Shown here: positions 7,454 to 17,719 of the stretch, piece by piece
Position numbering within the stretch: the first letter of the stretch is position 1
Layout: each line of letters opens with the position of its first letter
Assembly (NCBI GenBank): GCA_020436025.1
Contig: JAGQYP010000039.1
Location: forward strand, 1-33,661
Length of the DNA: 33,661 nt
Reading direction: 5' to 3'
DNA from: Crocinitomicaceae bacterium
GTDB taxonomy: Bacteria; Bacteroidota; Bacteroidia; Flavobacteriales_D; Crocinitomicaceae
The notes under the pieces: generated by a model
The model's input: only the letters and a program-made list of their open reading frames with translations
Told to the model about the DNA's origin: nothing
Database searches by the model: none
Made by a program: the position numbers and the translations under genes

Positions 7454-7978
7454 TACGATGCTGTTTTTGACAAATGCAAGGACCTATTTGCTAAAAAAAC
7501 AAAAGATTACGGAACGGCATGGAGAATACTGAGAACTAGCTCGTTAACGGATCAAATCTTCATCAAAGCACAAAGAATCAGAACCATCCAAGAAACGGGA
7601 GTCAACAAAGTTGGGGAGAACATCGAGGATGAATTTGTCGGAATCATCAACTATTGTATCATGGCATTGATCCAATTAGAATTGGGCGATTCGGGAGAAT
7701 TAGAAATGAAAGCTGATGAAGCAATCAATTTGTATGAAAAATATTATTTGGCGACCAAAGAATTGATGGAAAAGAAAAACCACGATTACGGGGAAGCCTG
7801 GAGAGACATGAGAATTAGTTCACTTACCGATCTGATTCTAATGAAACTGCTTCGAGTGAAGCAAATCGAAGACAATGAAGGAAAAACAATTGTCTCTGAA
7901 GGTCTTGATGCTAATTATCAGGACATGATCAATTATTCCGTATTTGCTTTGATTCTGATGAGCGAAGGAAAAAATTAA
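7433..7978 (+). CDS. DUF1599 / nucleotide modification associated domain protein, internally duplicated
   Basis: 181 residues made of two copies of the same domain. Copy one has KTKDYGTAWRILRTSSLTDQ, then IKAQRIRTIQE and NIEDEFVGIINYCIMALIQLE. Copy two has KNHDYGEAWRDMRISSLTDL, then MKLLRVKQIED and LDANYQDMINYSVFALILM. The shared DYG.AWR..R.SSLTD and IINY..MALI cores identify DUF1599 (Pfam Nmad1). The reaction is not established; the link to nucleotide modification is based on gene neighbourhoods in other genomes. It stands first in the long plus-strand run, divergent from folP by 34 nt, a pairing common in Flavobacteriia. A near-consensus TATCTTTC at 7389-7396 might serve as its -7 box. Confidence 0.88.
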   Translation: MQNTTKQYDAVFDKCKDLFAKKTKDYGTAWRILRTSSLTDQIFIKAQRIRTIQETGVNKVGENIEDEFVGIINYCIMALIQLELGDSGELEMKADEAINLYEKYYLATKELMEKKNHDYGEAWRDMRISSLTDLILMKLLRVKQIEDNEGKTIVSEGLDANYQDMINYSVFALILMSEGKN

Positions 7979-8058
7979 AAACTTGTTAAATAGAATAAAC
8001 TACTTGTTAATTGCAAGAAACTAACGCATTTGATGAAATAAATTTGAAGAAAAAAATT

Positions 8059-10113
8059 ATGGGAGTTAAAGGTAGATCGTTAGTATTTAATATCATATTC
8101 ATCATCGTAAACCTGATTGGGTTTTCGTTCATTGCCATGGGTTGGCACGAAAACTTCGAAGAAAATGCAGGCATGATGCAAACCATTGGTTATTTCTTAA
8201 CCATCGGAACCTTAATCGGTTTATTCATTTTTGAAGGATACAAAATGTTTGGCTATGTTGCCCGTGTCATTGTGGGTGGACTCTTCATCGTATCTGGAAT
8301 GATCAAAGCCAATGACCCACTTGGGTTCAGTTACAAACTCGAAGAATATTTCGAAGATGGAGCATTGGCCTATCGAATTAAAGCTTTAGGATGGGAAACT
8401 TTCTCCTTGGAAGGCTTGATCGAATACGCCCTATTCTTTTCCATTTTGATTTGTATTGCTGAAATCATTTTAGGAATTGCATTACTTCTTGGGGCTAAAA
8501 TTAAAGTAACGCTTTGGGCGCTTTTCGGACTCACTGTTTTCTTTGGAATGCTTACCGCTCACACCATGGATTGTGATCCTCAAGGGACTTTCAAAGATGT
8601 GGACTATTATTCTCAAGGAGACAAGCACTATGATGTATACAAATCTAAGATTGGGTTTGAAGACGAAAAACTAAAGGTCATTCAAGAAGGAGATCAAATT
8701 CGGGTTGAAGAAATTAAAATGCTTCAATGTGTGACGGATTGCGGATGTTTCGGAGATGCCTTGAAGGGAAGTGTTGGTCGATCTTTGACTCCAGCCGAAT
8801 CCTTTTGGAAAGATTTAATCCTATTTTATTTGGTGATCATTGTTATTCTATCCTATTCAGGATTTGACAAAATGGAACTTAGAAAACCTATCAATGCAAT
8901 CAAAATTGGTCTTTTAGGTATGTCCTTTGTTGTATTTTGGTTTACTGGAGTGATTTCTCCTTTCATTTTCATGCTCTTGCTGCTTTCCATCATGGGAATG
9001 CTTGCGATTCGCGAAACACAGATGAACTCCATTATTGAAAACATTGCCATTATACCCTCTTCGGCCATTGTCATTTTGTTCTTTTCTTGGGTATTTGGAT
9101 GGTATTTCCCATTGGCTTTTGCAATGGTTGTTTTGATATCAAATTTGATGATCCGAAGAAGTAAAAACGAGTATGTTAGAAGCGAGTGGTCTTTAGCCCT
9201 ATTCTCAGTTCTTGCTACGGGATTATTTGTTTGGTACGTATTGAACTACCTGCCAATGAAGGATTACAGAGCTTATGCCATCGGAGAAAATATCTTGGAA
9301 AACATGGTAGAGAAAAAACCTCCTGTAATTGCTTCAGTCTATACATACAAAAACTTGAGTTCAGGAGAAATCATTGAATTAACCGATGCGGATTTGTCGA
9401 ACAACAACTATCCAAAAGATTTGTTTGACAACACAAAATGGCAATTTGAGGAAAGAAAAGATAAGATTTTGGACAGAGGAATTCCTGCAAAAATTACGGA
9501 CTTCCAACCTTTCGCTTACTACGATTCGCTTCCTGAAAAAGTGAGAAACAGCGCTGGAGTGCAAGAATTATTGAATGCAAATCTGTCTGAACATTTTCAG
9601 ATTGACACCCTTATGGCAGTTATTCCACTGCAAGAAGGAATTTATCCGGACACCATTCCTCCTGCTGATTTTGATACAACAGTGTACACCCCAGACATGT
9701 ACAAAGCGGGTGATATATTTGTGAAGAAGGAAAGAATTGATCCAAATGTTCCTATCACACTGAATTTCACAAATTACTTGCTTACCAGAGACCAAGTTTT
9801 CTTCATGGTTTGCTATGATATTGAAAAAACAAACCCGAATTACAAGGACAAAATCAAGGAATTATTTGACCAGTGTACAGAGAATGGAATTGAATTTTTC
9901 TTACTTTCAGCCTCCAGTTCTGATAAAATCGACACGTATTTGACCGATATTGACCCCAATATTCCGGTCTTAAGTGGAGATGACAAAGAATTGAAAATTA
10001 TTGTTAGATCGAACCCAGGATATGTAGCTATTTCCAATGCGGTAGTCAAAGGAAAATGGAGTTTTAGGGCGATCCCAACTTTCGAGGAAGTTAAGAAAGC
10101 ATTTGAAGAGTAG
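8059..10113 (+). CDS. DoxX/MauE-like multi-span membrane protein (BT_3928 family) with C-terminal thioredoxin-like domain
   Basis: 684 residues from the ATG at 8059. The longer frame opens with TTG at 8011 and adds a charged 16-residue stretch; the ATG follows GAAGAAAAAAATT and puts the first span at the N-terminus. Several spans are visible, with the family signature MIKANDPLGFSYKLEEYFE near residue 90. Cysteines occur in MDCDP (about 172) and in a C-x3-C-x-C cluster, CVTDCGCFG (224, 228, 230), typical of MauE/DoxX-like redox membrane proteins. After more spans comes a periplasmic region, and the last 130 residues look like a thioredoxin fold without CxxC. The gene regularly stands between DUF1599 and tpiA in Bacteroidota. 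A role in disulfide or electron transfer is inference only. Confidence 0.85.
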   Translation: MGVKGRSLVFNIIFIIVNLIGFSFIAMGWHENFEENAGMMQTIGYFLTIGTLIGLFIFEGYKMFGYVARVIVGGLFIVSGMIKANDPLGFSYKLEEYFEDGALAYRIKALGWETFSLEGLIEYALFFSILICIAEIILGIALLLGAKIKVTLWALFGLTVFFGMLTAHTMDCDPQGTFKDVDYYSQGDKHYDVYKSKIGFEDEKLKVIQEGDQIRVEEIKMLQCVTDCGCFGDALKGSVGRSLTPAESFWKDLILFYLVIIVILSYSGFDKMELRKPINAIKIGLLGMSFVVFWFTGVISPFIFMLLLLSIMGMLAIRETQMNSIIENIAIIPSSAIVILFFSWVFGWYFPLAFAMVVLISNLMIRRSKNEYVRSEWSLALFSVLATGLFVWYVLNYLPMKDYRAYAIGENILENMVEKKPPVIASVYTYKNLSSGEIIELTDADLSNNNYPKDLFDNTKWQFEERKDKILDRGIPAKITDFQPFAYYDSLPEKVRNSAGVQELLNANLSEHFQIDTLMAVIPLQEGIYPDTIPPADFDTTVYTPDMYKAGDIFVKKERIDPNVPITLNFTNYLLTRDQVFFMVCYDIEKTNPNYKDKIKELFDQCTENGIEFFLLSASSSDKIDTYLTDIDPNIPVLSGDDKELKIIVRSNPGYVAISNAVVKGKWSFRAIPTFEEVKKAFEE

Positions 10114-11430
10114 ATGATTAGATTTATATTGAAAAAATTGTTTTATGGTGTTCTGGTACTTTTCGGAGTAATCAGTCTGATATTCTTTTTATTCAATATT
10201 AAAAATGATGATCCGGAAGCCATTGCCAGAACTTATGTAGGTCAAAATGCCGATAAGGACATGATACAGGCAGTTGTGACTGATCTTGGTCTTGACCTTC
10301 CACTCTACAAACAATATTTACTCTACGTAAACGACCTGTCTCCTATTTCATTGCATTCAAGTAATGAAGCAAGCAGAAGGTATTTAGATGAAGAAAAATA
10401 CACGGGAATCAAACTGTTTAGTATCGGGGAAAATACCTTAATGATTAAACTTCCCTATTTAAGGCGATCTTACCAAAATGACAGGAAAGTATCTGAAATA
10501 CTCTGGCAGGCACTTCCCGGAACAATGGTATTGGCGATTACCGCCATTCTTATCGCTTCCATTCTAGGAATCTTTTTAGGCGTTGTTTCCGCAATAAATA
10601 AAGGTACTTTTTACGATAGTGCTTCTGTTGTTTTTAGTGTTTTGGGTATGTCGGCCCCAAGTTATTTCATGGCTTTGATTATTTCCTGGATTGGAGGATA
10701 TGTTTGGTATGAAATATCATATGTCCCAGCACTTCCATTCATTTGTTTGGGTCTGGGAGCCATAGCAGGAATTGCATTAAACCGAATTAAAACCCGAGTA
10801 ACCTTAGAGAATTTCTCTTACACCTATTTAATGGAAATGACCTTAAAAGGATTTGGATTTGGAACGGCAGCCTGGTTTATCCTATTAGGTTTAGGCGGAC
10901 TATTCAATGGCATTTTTGATCCAATTGTAGACATCTATCTAGAGTTTCCTGGCACCGGTTTAGAGGGAAAAGGTTCTTTATATGAGTCGGATGATTTAGG
11001 AGAAGAATATTTGAGTCTTTCCAACTTAATTTTACCAGCCATCACCTTAGGTATTAGACCACTTGCTATTGTGATGCAATTAACTCGAAGTTCTTTATTG
11101 GAAGTCATGTCGCAAGACTATATTCGAACCGCCAAGGCCAAAGGATTGAGTCAGTTTCAGGTAATCTGGAGACACGCCATGAAAAACACTCTTACTCCCG
11201 TAATCACGGCAATTTCAGGTTGGTTTGCTTCTCTTTTGGCCGGAGCTATATTTGTTGAGCAAATTTTCAATTGGGACGGACTTGGTTTGAAAATATACAA
11301 TGCCATCATTCAAGATGATATGCCAACAGTAATGGGAAGTGTAATTTTGATCTCCGCATTTTTCGTGATTATCAATATCATAGTAGATGTGATCTACGCC
11401 TTCCTCGACCCAAGAATAAGATTAAGATAA
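10114..11430 (+). CDS. ABC transporter permease, DppB/OppB type
   Basis: 438 residues with a binding-protein-dependent transport permease domain. The N-terminal span (MIRFILKKLFYGVLVLFGVISLIFF form) and the 'G.....Y..YL' approach are typical of DppB. The EAA loop that docks to the ATPase is at the C-terminus: RTAKAKGLSQFQVIWRHAMKNT, followed by G......GAIFVEQIFNWDGLG and the closing FLDPRIRLR. It would be one half of a peptide or nickel importer channel. No partner permease, ATPase or binding protein is present in the window, so its partners must be elsewhere. The ATG follows the previous stop directly (TAGATG), and its own stop overlaps the tpiA ATG by one base, so it is cotranscribed and probably translationally coupled. 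Confidence 0.88.
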   Translation: MIRFILKKLFYGVLVLFGVISLIFFLFNIKNDDPEAIARTYVGQNADKDMIQAVVTDLGLDLPLYKQYLLYVNDLSPISLHSSNEASRRYLDEEKYTGIKLFSIGENTLMIKLPYLRRSYQNDRKVSEILWQALPGTMVLAITAILIASILGIFLGVVSAINKGTFYDSASVVFSVLGMSAPSYFMALIISWIGGYVWYEISYVPALPFICLGLGAIAGIALNRIKTRVTLENFSYTYLMEMTLKGFGFGTAAWFILLGLGGLFNGIFDPIVDIYLEFPGTGLEGKGSLYESDDLGEEYLSLSNLILPAITLGIRPLAIVMQLTRSSLLEVMSQDYIRTAKAKGLSQFQVIWRHAMKNTLTPVITAISGWFASLLAGAIFVEQIFNWDGLGLKIYNAIIQDDMPTVMGSVILISAFFVIINIIVDVIYAFLDPRIRLR

Positions 11431-12170
11431 TGAGAAAAAAGATTGTTGCAGGAAACTGGAAAATGAATTTAAATGATTCAGAAGCTTCTGAATTAATACA
11501 AAATGTCAATGCTGAAAAAATCAATGATGTTGAATTGATCATTTTTCCTCCTTTCCTCTATCTTGATCGAGCAGTTAATAATAGCATTCAAACTAAAGTA
11601 GGTGCCCAAAACTGTTATCCTGAAAACAGTGGAGCCTTTACAGGAGAAATTTCACCTGAGCAACTTCAATCTGTTGGTGTGGAATTTTGTTTAGTGGGTC
11701 ATTCTGAAAGACGAAGCATTTTGGGGGAATCCAATGCTTTTTTAAAATCTAAAGTCAACGCCTTACTTTCGAATCAGCTACAAGTTGTTTTTTGTTGTGG
11801 AGAGGTGAAGGAAGAAAGAGAATCAGGTGTGCAAAACCAAATAGTAAAGAATCAGTTGGAAGAATCATTATTCCACCTTTCTGAAGAAGATTTTCAAAAC
11901 GTGATTGTTGCTTACGAACCAGTTTGGGCAATTGGAACAGGACTGACAGCCAGCTCTGATCAAGCGGAAGAAATGCATGCTTTCATTCGTTCCTTGATTG
12001 CTCAAAAATATTCTGAATCGACCGCAGAAAACACCTCTATTTTATATGGTGGTTCATGCAACCCAACAAATGCTCAGGAGCTTTTCTCTAAAGAAAATGT
12101 GGATGGCGGATTGATTGGTGGGGCAGCTTTGAAAGCCGATTCGTTTTTAGCAATCGCAAAATCCTTTTAA
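11430..12170 (+). CDS. tpiA: Triosephosphate isomerase
   Basis: 246 residues, the normal length. It interconverts dihydroxyacetone phosphate and glyceraldehyde 3-phosphate in cytosolic glycolysis and gluconeogenesis. Catalytic residues are visible: Lys11 in AGNWKMN, His91 in VGHSERR, and Glu163 in AYEPVWAIGTG, the start of flexible loop 6. The phosphate-binding GG is in LYGGSCNP (206-212) and DGGLIGGAAL (225-234). The ATG shares a base with the previous stop (TAATG). It ends directly against prmA with no spacer. Confidence 0.97.
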   Translation: MRKKIVAGNWKMNLNDSEASELIQNVNAEKINDVELIIFPPFLYLDRAVNNSIQTKVGAQNCYPENSGAFTGEISPEQLQSVGVEFCLVGHSERRSILGESNAFLKSKVNALLSNQLQVVFCCGEVKEERESGVQNQIVKNQLEESLFHLSEEDFQNVIVAYEPVWAIGTGLTASSDQAEEMHAFIRSLIAQKYSESTAENTSILYGGSCNPTNAQELFSKENVDGGLIGGAALKADSFLAIAKSF

Positions 12171-13001
12171 ATGCAGTATATCGAAATTGAGTTGGATTTC
12201 GAAGAAGTAAATCCATGGCAGGAAATTGCCACGGCCTTATTGGCTGAAATAGACTTTGAGAGTTTTGTCAATACCGATTCCGGTCTCAAGGCTTATATTC
12301 AAAAAGATCTTTATTCTGATCTGGAAACAGTACACAACTATCTCAAAGATGCCATTTCCATACCCTTTAAAATAAAAGAAACGGAAATTGAAGATCAAAA
12401 CTGGAACGCAGCCTGGGAAGCCAATTTTGATCCGATTTACATAGAGGATAAATTGGAAATCATCGCTCCTTTCCACACGCCAAAAAATCTGGAACATACT
12501 ATTATCATCAATCCTCAAATGAGTTTTGGAACGGGGCATCATGAAACTACCAGAATGATCTCCAGATATCTTTTAAAAGCAAACTTGAAAGATCAAAAAA
12601 TTCTGGACATGGGAACAGGTACTGGGGTTTTAGCAGTATTAGCAGAACAATTGGGAGCAAAAGATATTCTGGCCGTAGATATTGAAGATTGGGCTTTTAA
12701 TAATGCAAAAGAAAACTTATCTTTAAACGAATGTTCCTTTATTCGAGTTTTGAAAGGAGATATTGATGTTGTGTGTGAAGGCGATTTTGATTCCATAATT
12801 GCCAATATCAATAAAAATGTGTTGTTGGATCATTTACCTCATTATTCAGAAAAACTAAAATCTGGGGGGTTACTTTATTTAAGTGGCTTTTTTCATTCTG
12901 ATGTAAATGATCTTGTAACCAATGCCGAAAAGTGTGGTTTTAAATTTGTAAAAGAAATTAACGAAAATGATTGGAGTGCGCTTCAGTTTGAAAAATTATA
13001 A
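12171..13001 (+). CDS. prmA: Ribosomal protein L11 methyltransferase
   Basis: 276 residues, slightly shorter than the E. coli enzyme (293). It uses S-adenosylmethionine to trimethylate amino groups of ribosomal protein L11. The N-terminal 90 residues are the substrate-recognition domain. The catalytic domain starts with NPQMSFGTGHHETTRM (about 115-130), then the SAM-binding ILDMGTGTGVLAVLAEQLGA with acidic AVDIEDWA after it, and NINKNVLLDHLP, the NI.. motif seen in PrmA. Its ATG directly follows the tpiA stop. In many flavobacteria prmA is followed by clpS (from memory); here three other genes lie between them. Confidence 0.95.
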   Translation: MQYIEIELDFEEVNPWQEIATALLAEIDFESFVNTDSGLKAYIQKDLYSDLETVHNYLKDAISIPFKIKETEIEDQNWNAAWEANFDPIYIEDKLEIIAPFHTPKNLEHTIIINPQMSFGTGHHETTRMISRYLLKANLKDQKILDMGTGTGVLAVLAEQLGAKDILAVDIEDWAFNNAKENLSLNECSFIRVLKGDIDVVCEGDFDSIIANINKNVLLDHLPHYSEKLKSGGLLYLSGFFHSDVNDLVTNAEKCGFKFVKEINENDWSALQFEKL

Positions 13002-13003
13002 AC

Positions 13004-16000
13004 ATGAATAGATCAACCTTATTTCTCATCTTTATTTTCAGTTTAGGATTTTCATATGGTCAAAGTTTTGACGGATCCAGTAAAGAAAAATTTCTTAAAT
13101 CCTTTAAAAAGGTAGTTGGTGATATCAGACCAAAAGAAACAAAAGAACTGGCGGATAAACTTGAACCGGTCTTGCTTTCAGATAAGTTCAAAGGCAATAT
13201 TTTCAGTAAAATGGTCATCACCTTAAATTTAATGGAATCCAAAAGGATGAAACCTTATCCGGAAATGTTCAACTATGTAGAAGCCATTTATGGATTGGTA
13301 GCGAATGATAAGGCAGATAAAAACTTCAATGTTTGGCACAACTCTTTAGATCAACTACTCGACTCCAAAAATTCAAAAAAAGCAGTTGATTTACTTGAAA
13401 CGAGTTCTTCCATGTTTAACCGAAACGTACTTTTTGAATCCAATAAACTGATTTGGGGATTTCGAGGAGGAGACTATACTTTTGAATACGATAAAAAACC
13501 TTATATCAAATTCAAAAACACCACTTTATACTGTCACATTATTAATAAAACTCCAACCAAAGAGGACTTCCCGGTACTTGATTCTACCAGAATTGAGAAT
13601 ACTTCAGGAACCTATGAACCCTTGAATATCAAATGGGAAGGAACCGGAGGAATTGTTCGATGGGAACAAGCCGGTGACGATTCGACCTACGCGGAAATCA
13701 CGCATTATCAGTTTTCTATGAGAAATGCCTTATTTACTTCTGATTCTACAGTTATTCATACGCCTTACTTCAACCGCCCATTAACAGGAACATTTAAAGA
13801 GGATTGTAGAAAAACTGCCATTGATAAAAAGAGAATTTATCCTCAATTCATTTCTTATGATGGAAACTTGAAAATCAATGATGTAATGGAAGATGTAAAC
13901 TATGAAGGAGGATTTGCCATGAGGGGTGCTTCTTTCGTGGGATCAGGAAATACGAATAATCTGGCCAAACTCATCTTCATGTACAAAGGAAGACCATTCA
14001 TTATCGCTGAAGCATTGGAATATGAGTTAGCCAATGACCTAATTGTCTCAGAAAACTCCAAAATCACCATCAATTTGAAAGATGGATACAAAATCACCCA
14101 TCCGGGCGTCAATTTTAGATATGACAAAGGATCTATGACCATGATGCGCGGTAATTCGGGGGTACAACAAACTCCATTTACAAATACTTACCATAAATTG
14201 GACATGTACGTCGATCAAATTGAATGGCATAAATACGGAATTGACATTGTAAAAAAGAACTATTCAAAGAAGAAAAAGGAAAGAACAACAGATACCTTGA
14301 GAACAGGGGCTTACAAAGACAGTTTGCTCTTTTCTGTACCCATGAAATCAAGAGATCAAAGAATGGTTTATTTCGAATCACATGATTTCTTTGACAATCA
14401 ACTATGGGACAAAATGCAAGGAATGGGGAATAACAATCCCATTGGATCCTTGTACAACTATTATTACAAGCACGATAAAGAAACATTTACTGAAGGAGAA
14501 GCATTTACTGCCATCGGTTATACCGAATCGCAAGCAAAACCGATCTTACTGGAAATGTCAAATATGGGCTTCATTGAATATGATCTAAACAACAAGCTGG
14601 TCCATATCAAAAAGAAATTAGAAAATTTTGTAAAGGCGAAATCAGGAAAGAAAGATTATGATGAAATCCAGATTGTATCTAACCTGACCGAAAAAAACAC
14701 CCAGTTTACAGAGGAAGAGAAAAAAGCCAATCCTTACTTAAGAGAATTGCAATCGAGAGACAGTATTCAAGATGTCATTCGAGGTTATATGACCAATTAT
14801 GCAACGATTGATTTATTGAACCTCAATTTGGATATTAATGGAGTTGATCGTGTCGGGCTATCAAGAGTTCAAACCACTTTTATTCTTCCAGATGAATACA
14901 AAATCCAGGTTCAGCAAAACAGAAATATGAAATACGATGGCTGGCTTTTTTCTGGAAAATGGGAAGTACATATGAAAGATGGTGGCTATGACTATGGCAA
15001 AAACACGATTTTCTTCCAGGATTCAGATGCAGCTAAATTGAGAGTGGCTCCACAAAGACCCGAAGATGGGACAAAATCTATTAGAACAGTGACCACCATT
15101 TCGGGTATGTCAGGATTTATCGAATTAGATGATACCTTAAATCGTTCTGGATTTAAAAAGGATCGAAGAGATTCCCAAGGAAAAGTGGAAAAGCCGTATT
15201 ATTCTCTTTATCCAAAACTAACGGTTACCAAAAAATCTAAAGTCTATTATGACGACCCTAGTATCTACCGTGGGGCGTATGAAAGAGATCGATTCTATTT
15301 CACTTTAGAACCATTCAAATTTGATAGCTTAGACAATTTTAGAGAGTCGAATTTAAAACTTGAGGGGACGCTTACTTCAGCTGGGATTTTCCCTGATTTT
15401 AAGGAAGAATTGGTCATCATGCCTGATTACTCCTTAGGTTTCATGACCAAATCGCCTCCTGGTGGTTATGATTTTTACGGTCAAGGAACGAAATACGACA
15501 ACTTGATTGTACTTTCTGGAAATGGATTACAGGGTAAAGGAGAAATCAACTTTATTGAATCCAATTCTAAAAGTAACAAGTGGGCGTTCTTACCAGATTC
15601 AACCATGGGAATTGCGCAGTTTGTCAACAACCCTGTTGAAGGAAAATCAGTTGAATTCCCTGACATTACAGGAGATGGAGCTCTTGTGATTTATCAGCCC
15701 AAAGACAAACTTCTCAAAGCAAAATCTTACAAAAACCCATTGGTGTTCTTTAACGGAGAAGCAACGATGGATGGAACCACTTATATTCGAAAAGAAGGTG
15801 CTACTGGTAGAGGTTATATGTTCTTCAAGGATGCCACTTTAGCTTCCACAAAAATGAAATTCAAAAGATGGGAAATTGATGCAGATACAGCAGATTTTTC
15901 TCTGGCTGACAAGGAAGTAGAAAATGATTTGGCTTTTGGATCTACCAATGTAAATGCCCACATTTCATTTAAAGATAGAAAAGGAGAATTTAAATCCAAT

Positions 16001-17719
16001 AACGGAGAAGAAGTGGTTGAATTTCCTGCAAATAAATATATCTGTAAAATGGATATGTTTACCTGGTTTATGGATGTAGAGGAAATTGAATTGTCTAAGT
16101 CTAAGGATGTAGGTGATGTTGCAATTGAAACAAACCTTGATTTGGCAGGATCCAATTTTTATTCCGTACATAAGGATCAAGACTCACTTAATTTCATGGC
16201 TCCTAAAGCGAAATTCTCAATTAAGAAAAAAACTATCCTTTGTAAGGAGGTTTCGTTCATCGATGTTGCTGATGCTAGAATCTTTCCCGATTCAAATTTG
16301 GTCGTGATTAGAAAAAATGCAATAATGGATCCTCTAAATAACTCTAAAATCACAGTTAACCGAGTTACCAAATTCCATGAAATTTATGAAGCGAACACAA
16401 ATATCACTGCCCGCATGAAATATGAATCTCAAGGAAAATATAATTACTACGATGCAGACAGTAACATTTCTGTCTTAAACCTTTACAATATTCACCCAGA
16501 TTCCACATTCCAAACACGTGCTACGGGTATTGTAAAAGCAGAAGAGAAATTCCGTTTAAGTCCTGAGTTTGAATTTTATGGAAATGTAAACCTGGTTGCT
16601 TCCAGCCAGTATTTAGAATTTGATGGTGCTACGAAGGTAAATCATAACTGTACGGCCTTTGCAAAATCATGGATGAAGTTTAAGACCTTCATTGATCCAA
16701 AATCAGTTTCGATTCCTGTAACTGAAGAAATGAAGGATTTGGATGGCAACCCGATTTCAGCAGGTATTGTGTTCCACAACTCATCTGATCAGGACAGTAT
16801 GAAACTCTACCCAACTTTCTTGTCTGCACTTGAGTCTGGATCCGACCATATTGTTATTACTTCCAATGGAGTTTTGAATTATAGTAGAGAAGACGAAGAA
16901 TTTAAAATTGCTACAATTGAAAGAATTGAAAACCCAGAAGCAGACGGGAACTATATTTCTCTACACAGTAAATCATGTTTGATGACTGGAATTGGAAAAA
17001 TTGATCTCGGAATTGAGGTTCCAGGATTTGAATTCGATTCTTATGGGAAAATTGAATTCAACCAAGCTACCAAGAAGACTAGTTTAAGTGTCTCTGGTCC
17101 TCTAGTTTTTGGATTTGATCAAGCATCCATGGAAAAAGCTGCTGAAGGAATCAATAAGATTGAAGATTTAGAGGAACTTCCATTTGATGTGCTTACTCTT
17201 GGGCAATCGGTTAGATCACTTTATGGTGCAGAAGCCGCAGATAAATTGAAGACTGATTTAGAAACCAAACCAGATAAATCTAAAATTACTCTTCCTAAGG
17301 ACATGAAGAAAAATGCAGTTTACTTGTCTAATGTAAAAATGGAATGGAATCCGGAAAATTCAGCTTTCCAGACTTCTGAATTGGGTAAAATAGGAGTAAC
17401 CAACTTCTACGGAACCAATCTTTTCTATAATGTTCCTGGACAATTATTATTGAAAAAGTCGCCCTTAATTGGAAAAGGAGAACTAGGAAAACAAGAAATT
17501 GTTGCGCTAAAGCTTCAGTTTTTAATGAAGGGGTATGTCTTTTTTGCCAACCTGAAGAAGAAATCCGAAGGTGGATTAATGTTTGGTACTTCTGACAAGG
17601 AACTTCACAATGAGTTATTGGAAAAAGTAGATAAAATCAAAGCTGACAAGTTGAAAATTGAGCTTGTTCCTTATTCAAAAGCAGACGGAACATTCCTGAA
17701 TTATTTTGATATTGAGTAA
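13004..17719 (+). CDS. Very large secreted protein of unknown function (1571 residues)
   Basis: It starts at an ATG 2 nt after the prmA stop with a clear signal peptide (MNRSTLFLIFIFSLGFSYGQ, cleavage after Gly or Gln near 19-20), so the protein is exported. Residues about 20-150 are helical. About 490-550 look like a small helical, winged-helix-like segment (EGEAFTAIGYTESQAKPILLEM). The rest is rich in beta strands with recurring 'G.a......f.g.g...' units that resemble repetitive beta-groove proteins such as OstA/LptA- or AsmA-like folds. I see no catalytic motif, no membrane anchor and no T9SS sorting domain. Its stop overlaps the plsY ATG by one base, suggesting coupled expression with phospholipid synthesis. 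A lipid-related envelope role is inference; the family is not recognised. Confidence 0.8.
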   Translation: MNRSTLFLIFIFSLGFSYGQSFDGSSKEKFLKSFKKVVGDIRPKETKELADKLEPVLLSDKFKGNIFSKMVITLNLMESKRMKPYPEMFNYVEAIYGLVANDKADKNFNVWHNSLDQLLDSKNSKKAVDLLETSSSMFNRNVLFESNKLIWGFRGGDYTFEYDKKPYIKFKNTTLYCHIINKTPTKEDFPVLDSTRIENTSGTYEPLNIKWEGTGGIVRWEQAGDDSTYAEITHYQFSMRNALFTSDSTVIHTPYFNRPLTGTFKEDCRKTAIDKKRIYPQFISYDGNLKINDVMEDVNYEGGFAMRGASFVGSGNTNNLAKLIFMYKGRPFIIAEALEYELANDLIVSENSKITINLKDGYKITHPGVNFRYDKGSMTMMRGNSGVQQTPFTNTYHKLDMYVDQIEWHKYGIDIVKKNYSKKKKERTTDTLRTGAYKDSLLFSVPMKSRDQRMVYFESHDFFDNQLWDKMQGMGNNNPIGSLYNYYYKHDKETFTEGEAFTAIGYTESQAKPILLEMSNMGFIEYDLNNKLVHIKKKLENFVKAKSGKKDYDEIQIVSNLTEKNTQFTEEEKKANPYLRELQSRDSIQDVIRGYMTNYATIDLLNLNLDINGVDRVGLSRVQTTFILPDEYKIQVQQNRNMKYDGWLFSGKWEVHMKDGGYDYGKNTIFFQDSDAAKLRVAPQRPEDGTKSIRTVTTISGMSGFIELDDTLNRSGFKKDRRDSQGKVEKPYYSLYPKLTVTKKSKVYYDDPSIYRGAYERDRFYFTLEPFKFDSLDNFRESNLKLEGTLTSAGIFPDFKEELVIMPDYSLGFMTKSPPGGYDFYGQGTKYDNLIVLSGNGLQGKGEINFIESNSKSNKWAFLPDSTMGIAQFVNNPVEGKSVEFPDITGDGALVIYQPKDKLLKAKSYKNPLVFFNGEATMDGTTYIRKEGATGRGYMFFKDATLASTKMKFKRWEIDADTADFSLADKEVENDLAFGSTNVNAHISFKDRKGEFKSNNGEEVVEFPANKYICKMDMFTWFMDVEEIELSKSKDVGDVAIETNLDLAGSNFYSVHKDQDSLNFMAPKAKFSIKKKTILCKEVSFIDVADARIFPDSNLVVIRKNAIMDPLNNSKITVNRVTKFHEIYEANTNITARMKYESQGKYNYYDADSNISVLNLYNIHPDSTFQTRATGIVKAEEKFRLSPEFEFYGNVNLVASSQYLEFDGATKVNHNCTAFAKSWMKFKTFIDPKSVSIPVTEEMKDLDGNPISAGIVFHNSSDQDSMKLYPTFLSALESGSDHIVITSNGVLNYSREDEEFKIATIERIENPEADGNYISLHSKSCLMTGIGKIDLGIEVPGFEFDSYGKIEFNQATKKTSLSVSGPLVFGFDQASMEKAAEGINKIEDLEELPFDVLTLGQSVRSLYGAEAADKLKTDLETKPDKSKITLPKDMKKNAVYLSNVKMEWNPENSAFQTSELGKIGVTNFYGTNLFYNVPGQLLLKKSPLIGKGELGKQEIVALKLQFLMKGYVFFANLKKKSEGGLMFGTSDKELHNELLEKVDKIKADKLKIELVPYSKADGTFLNYFDIE

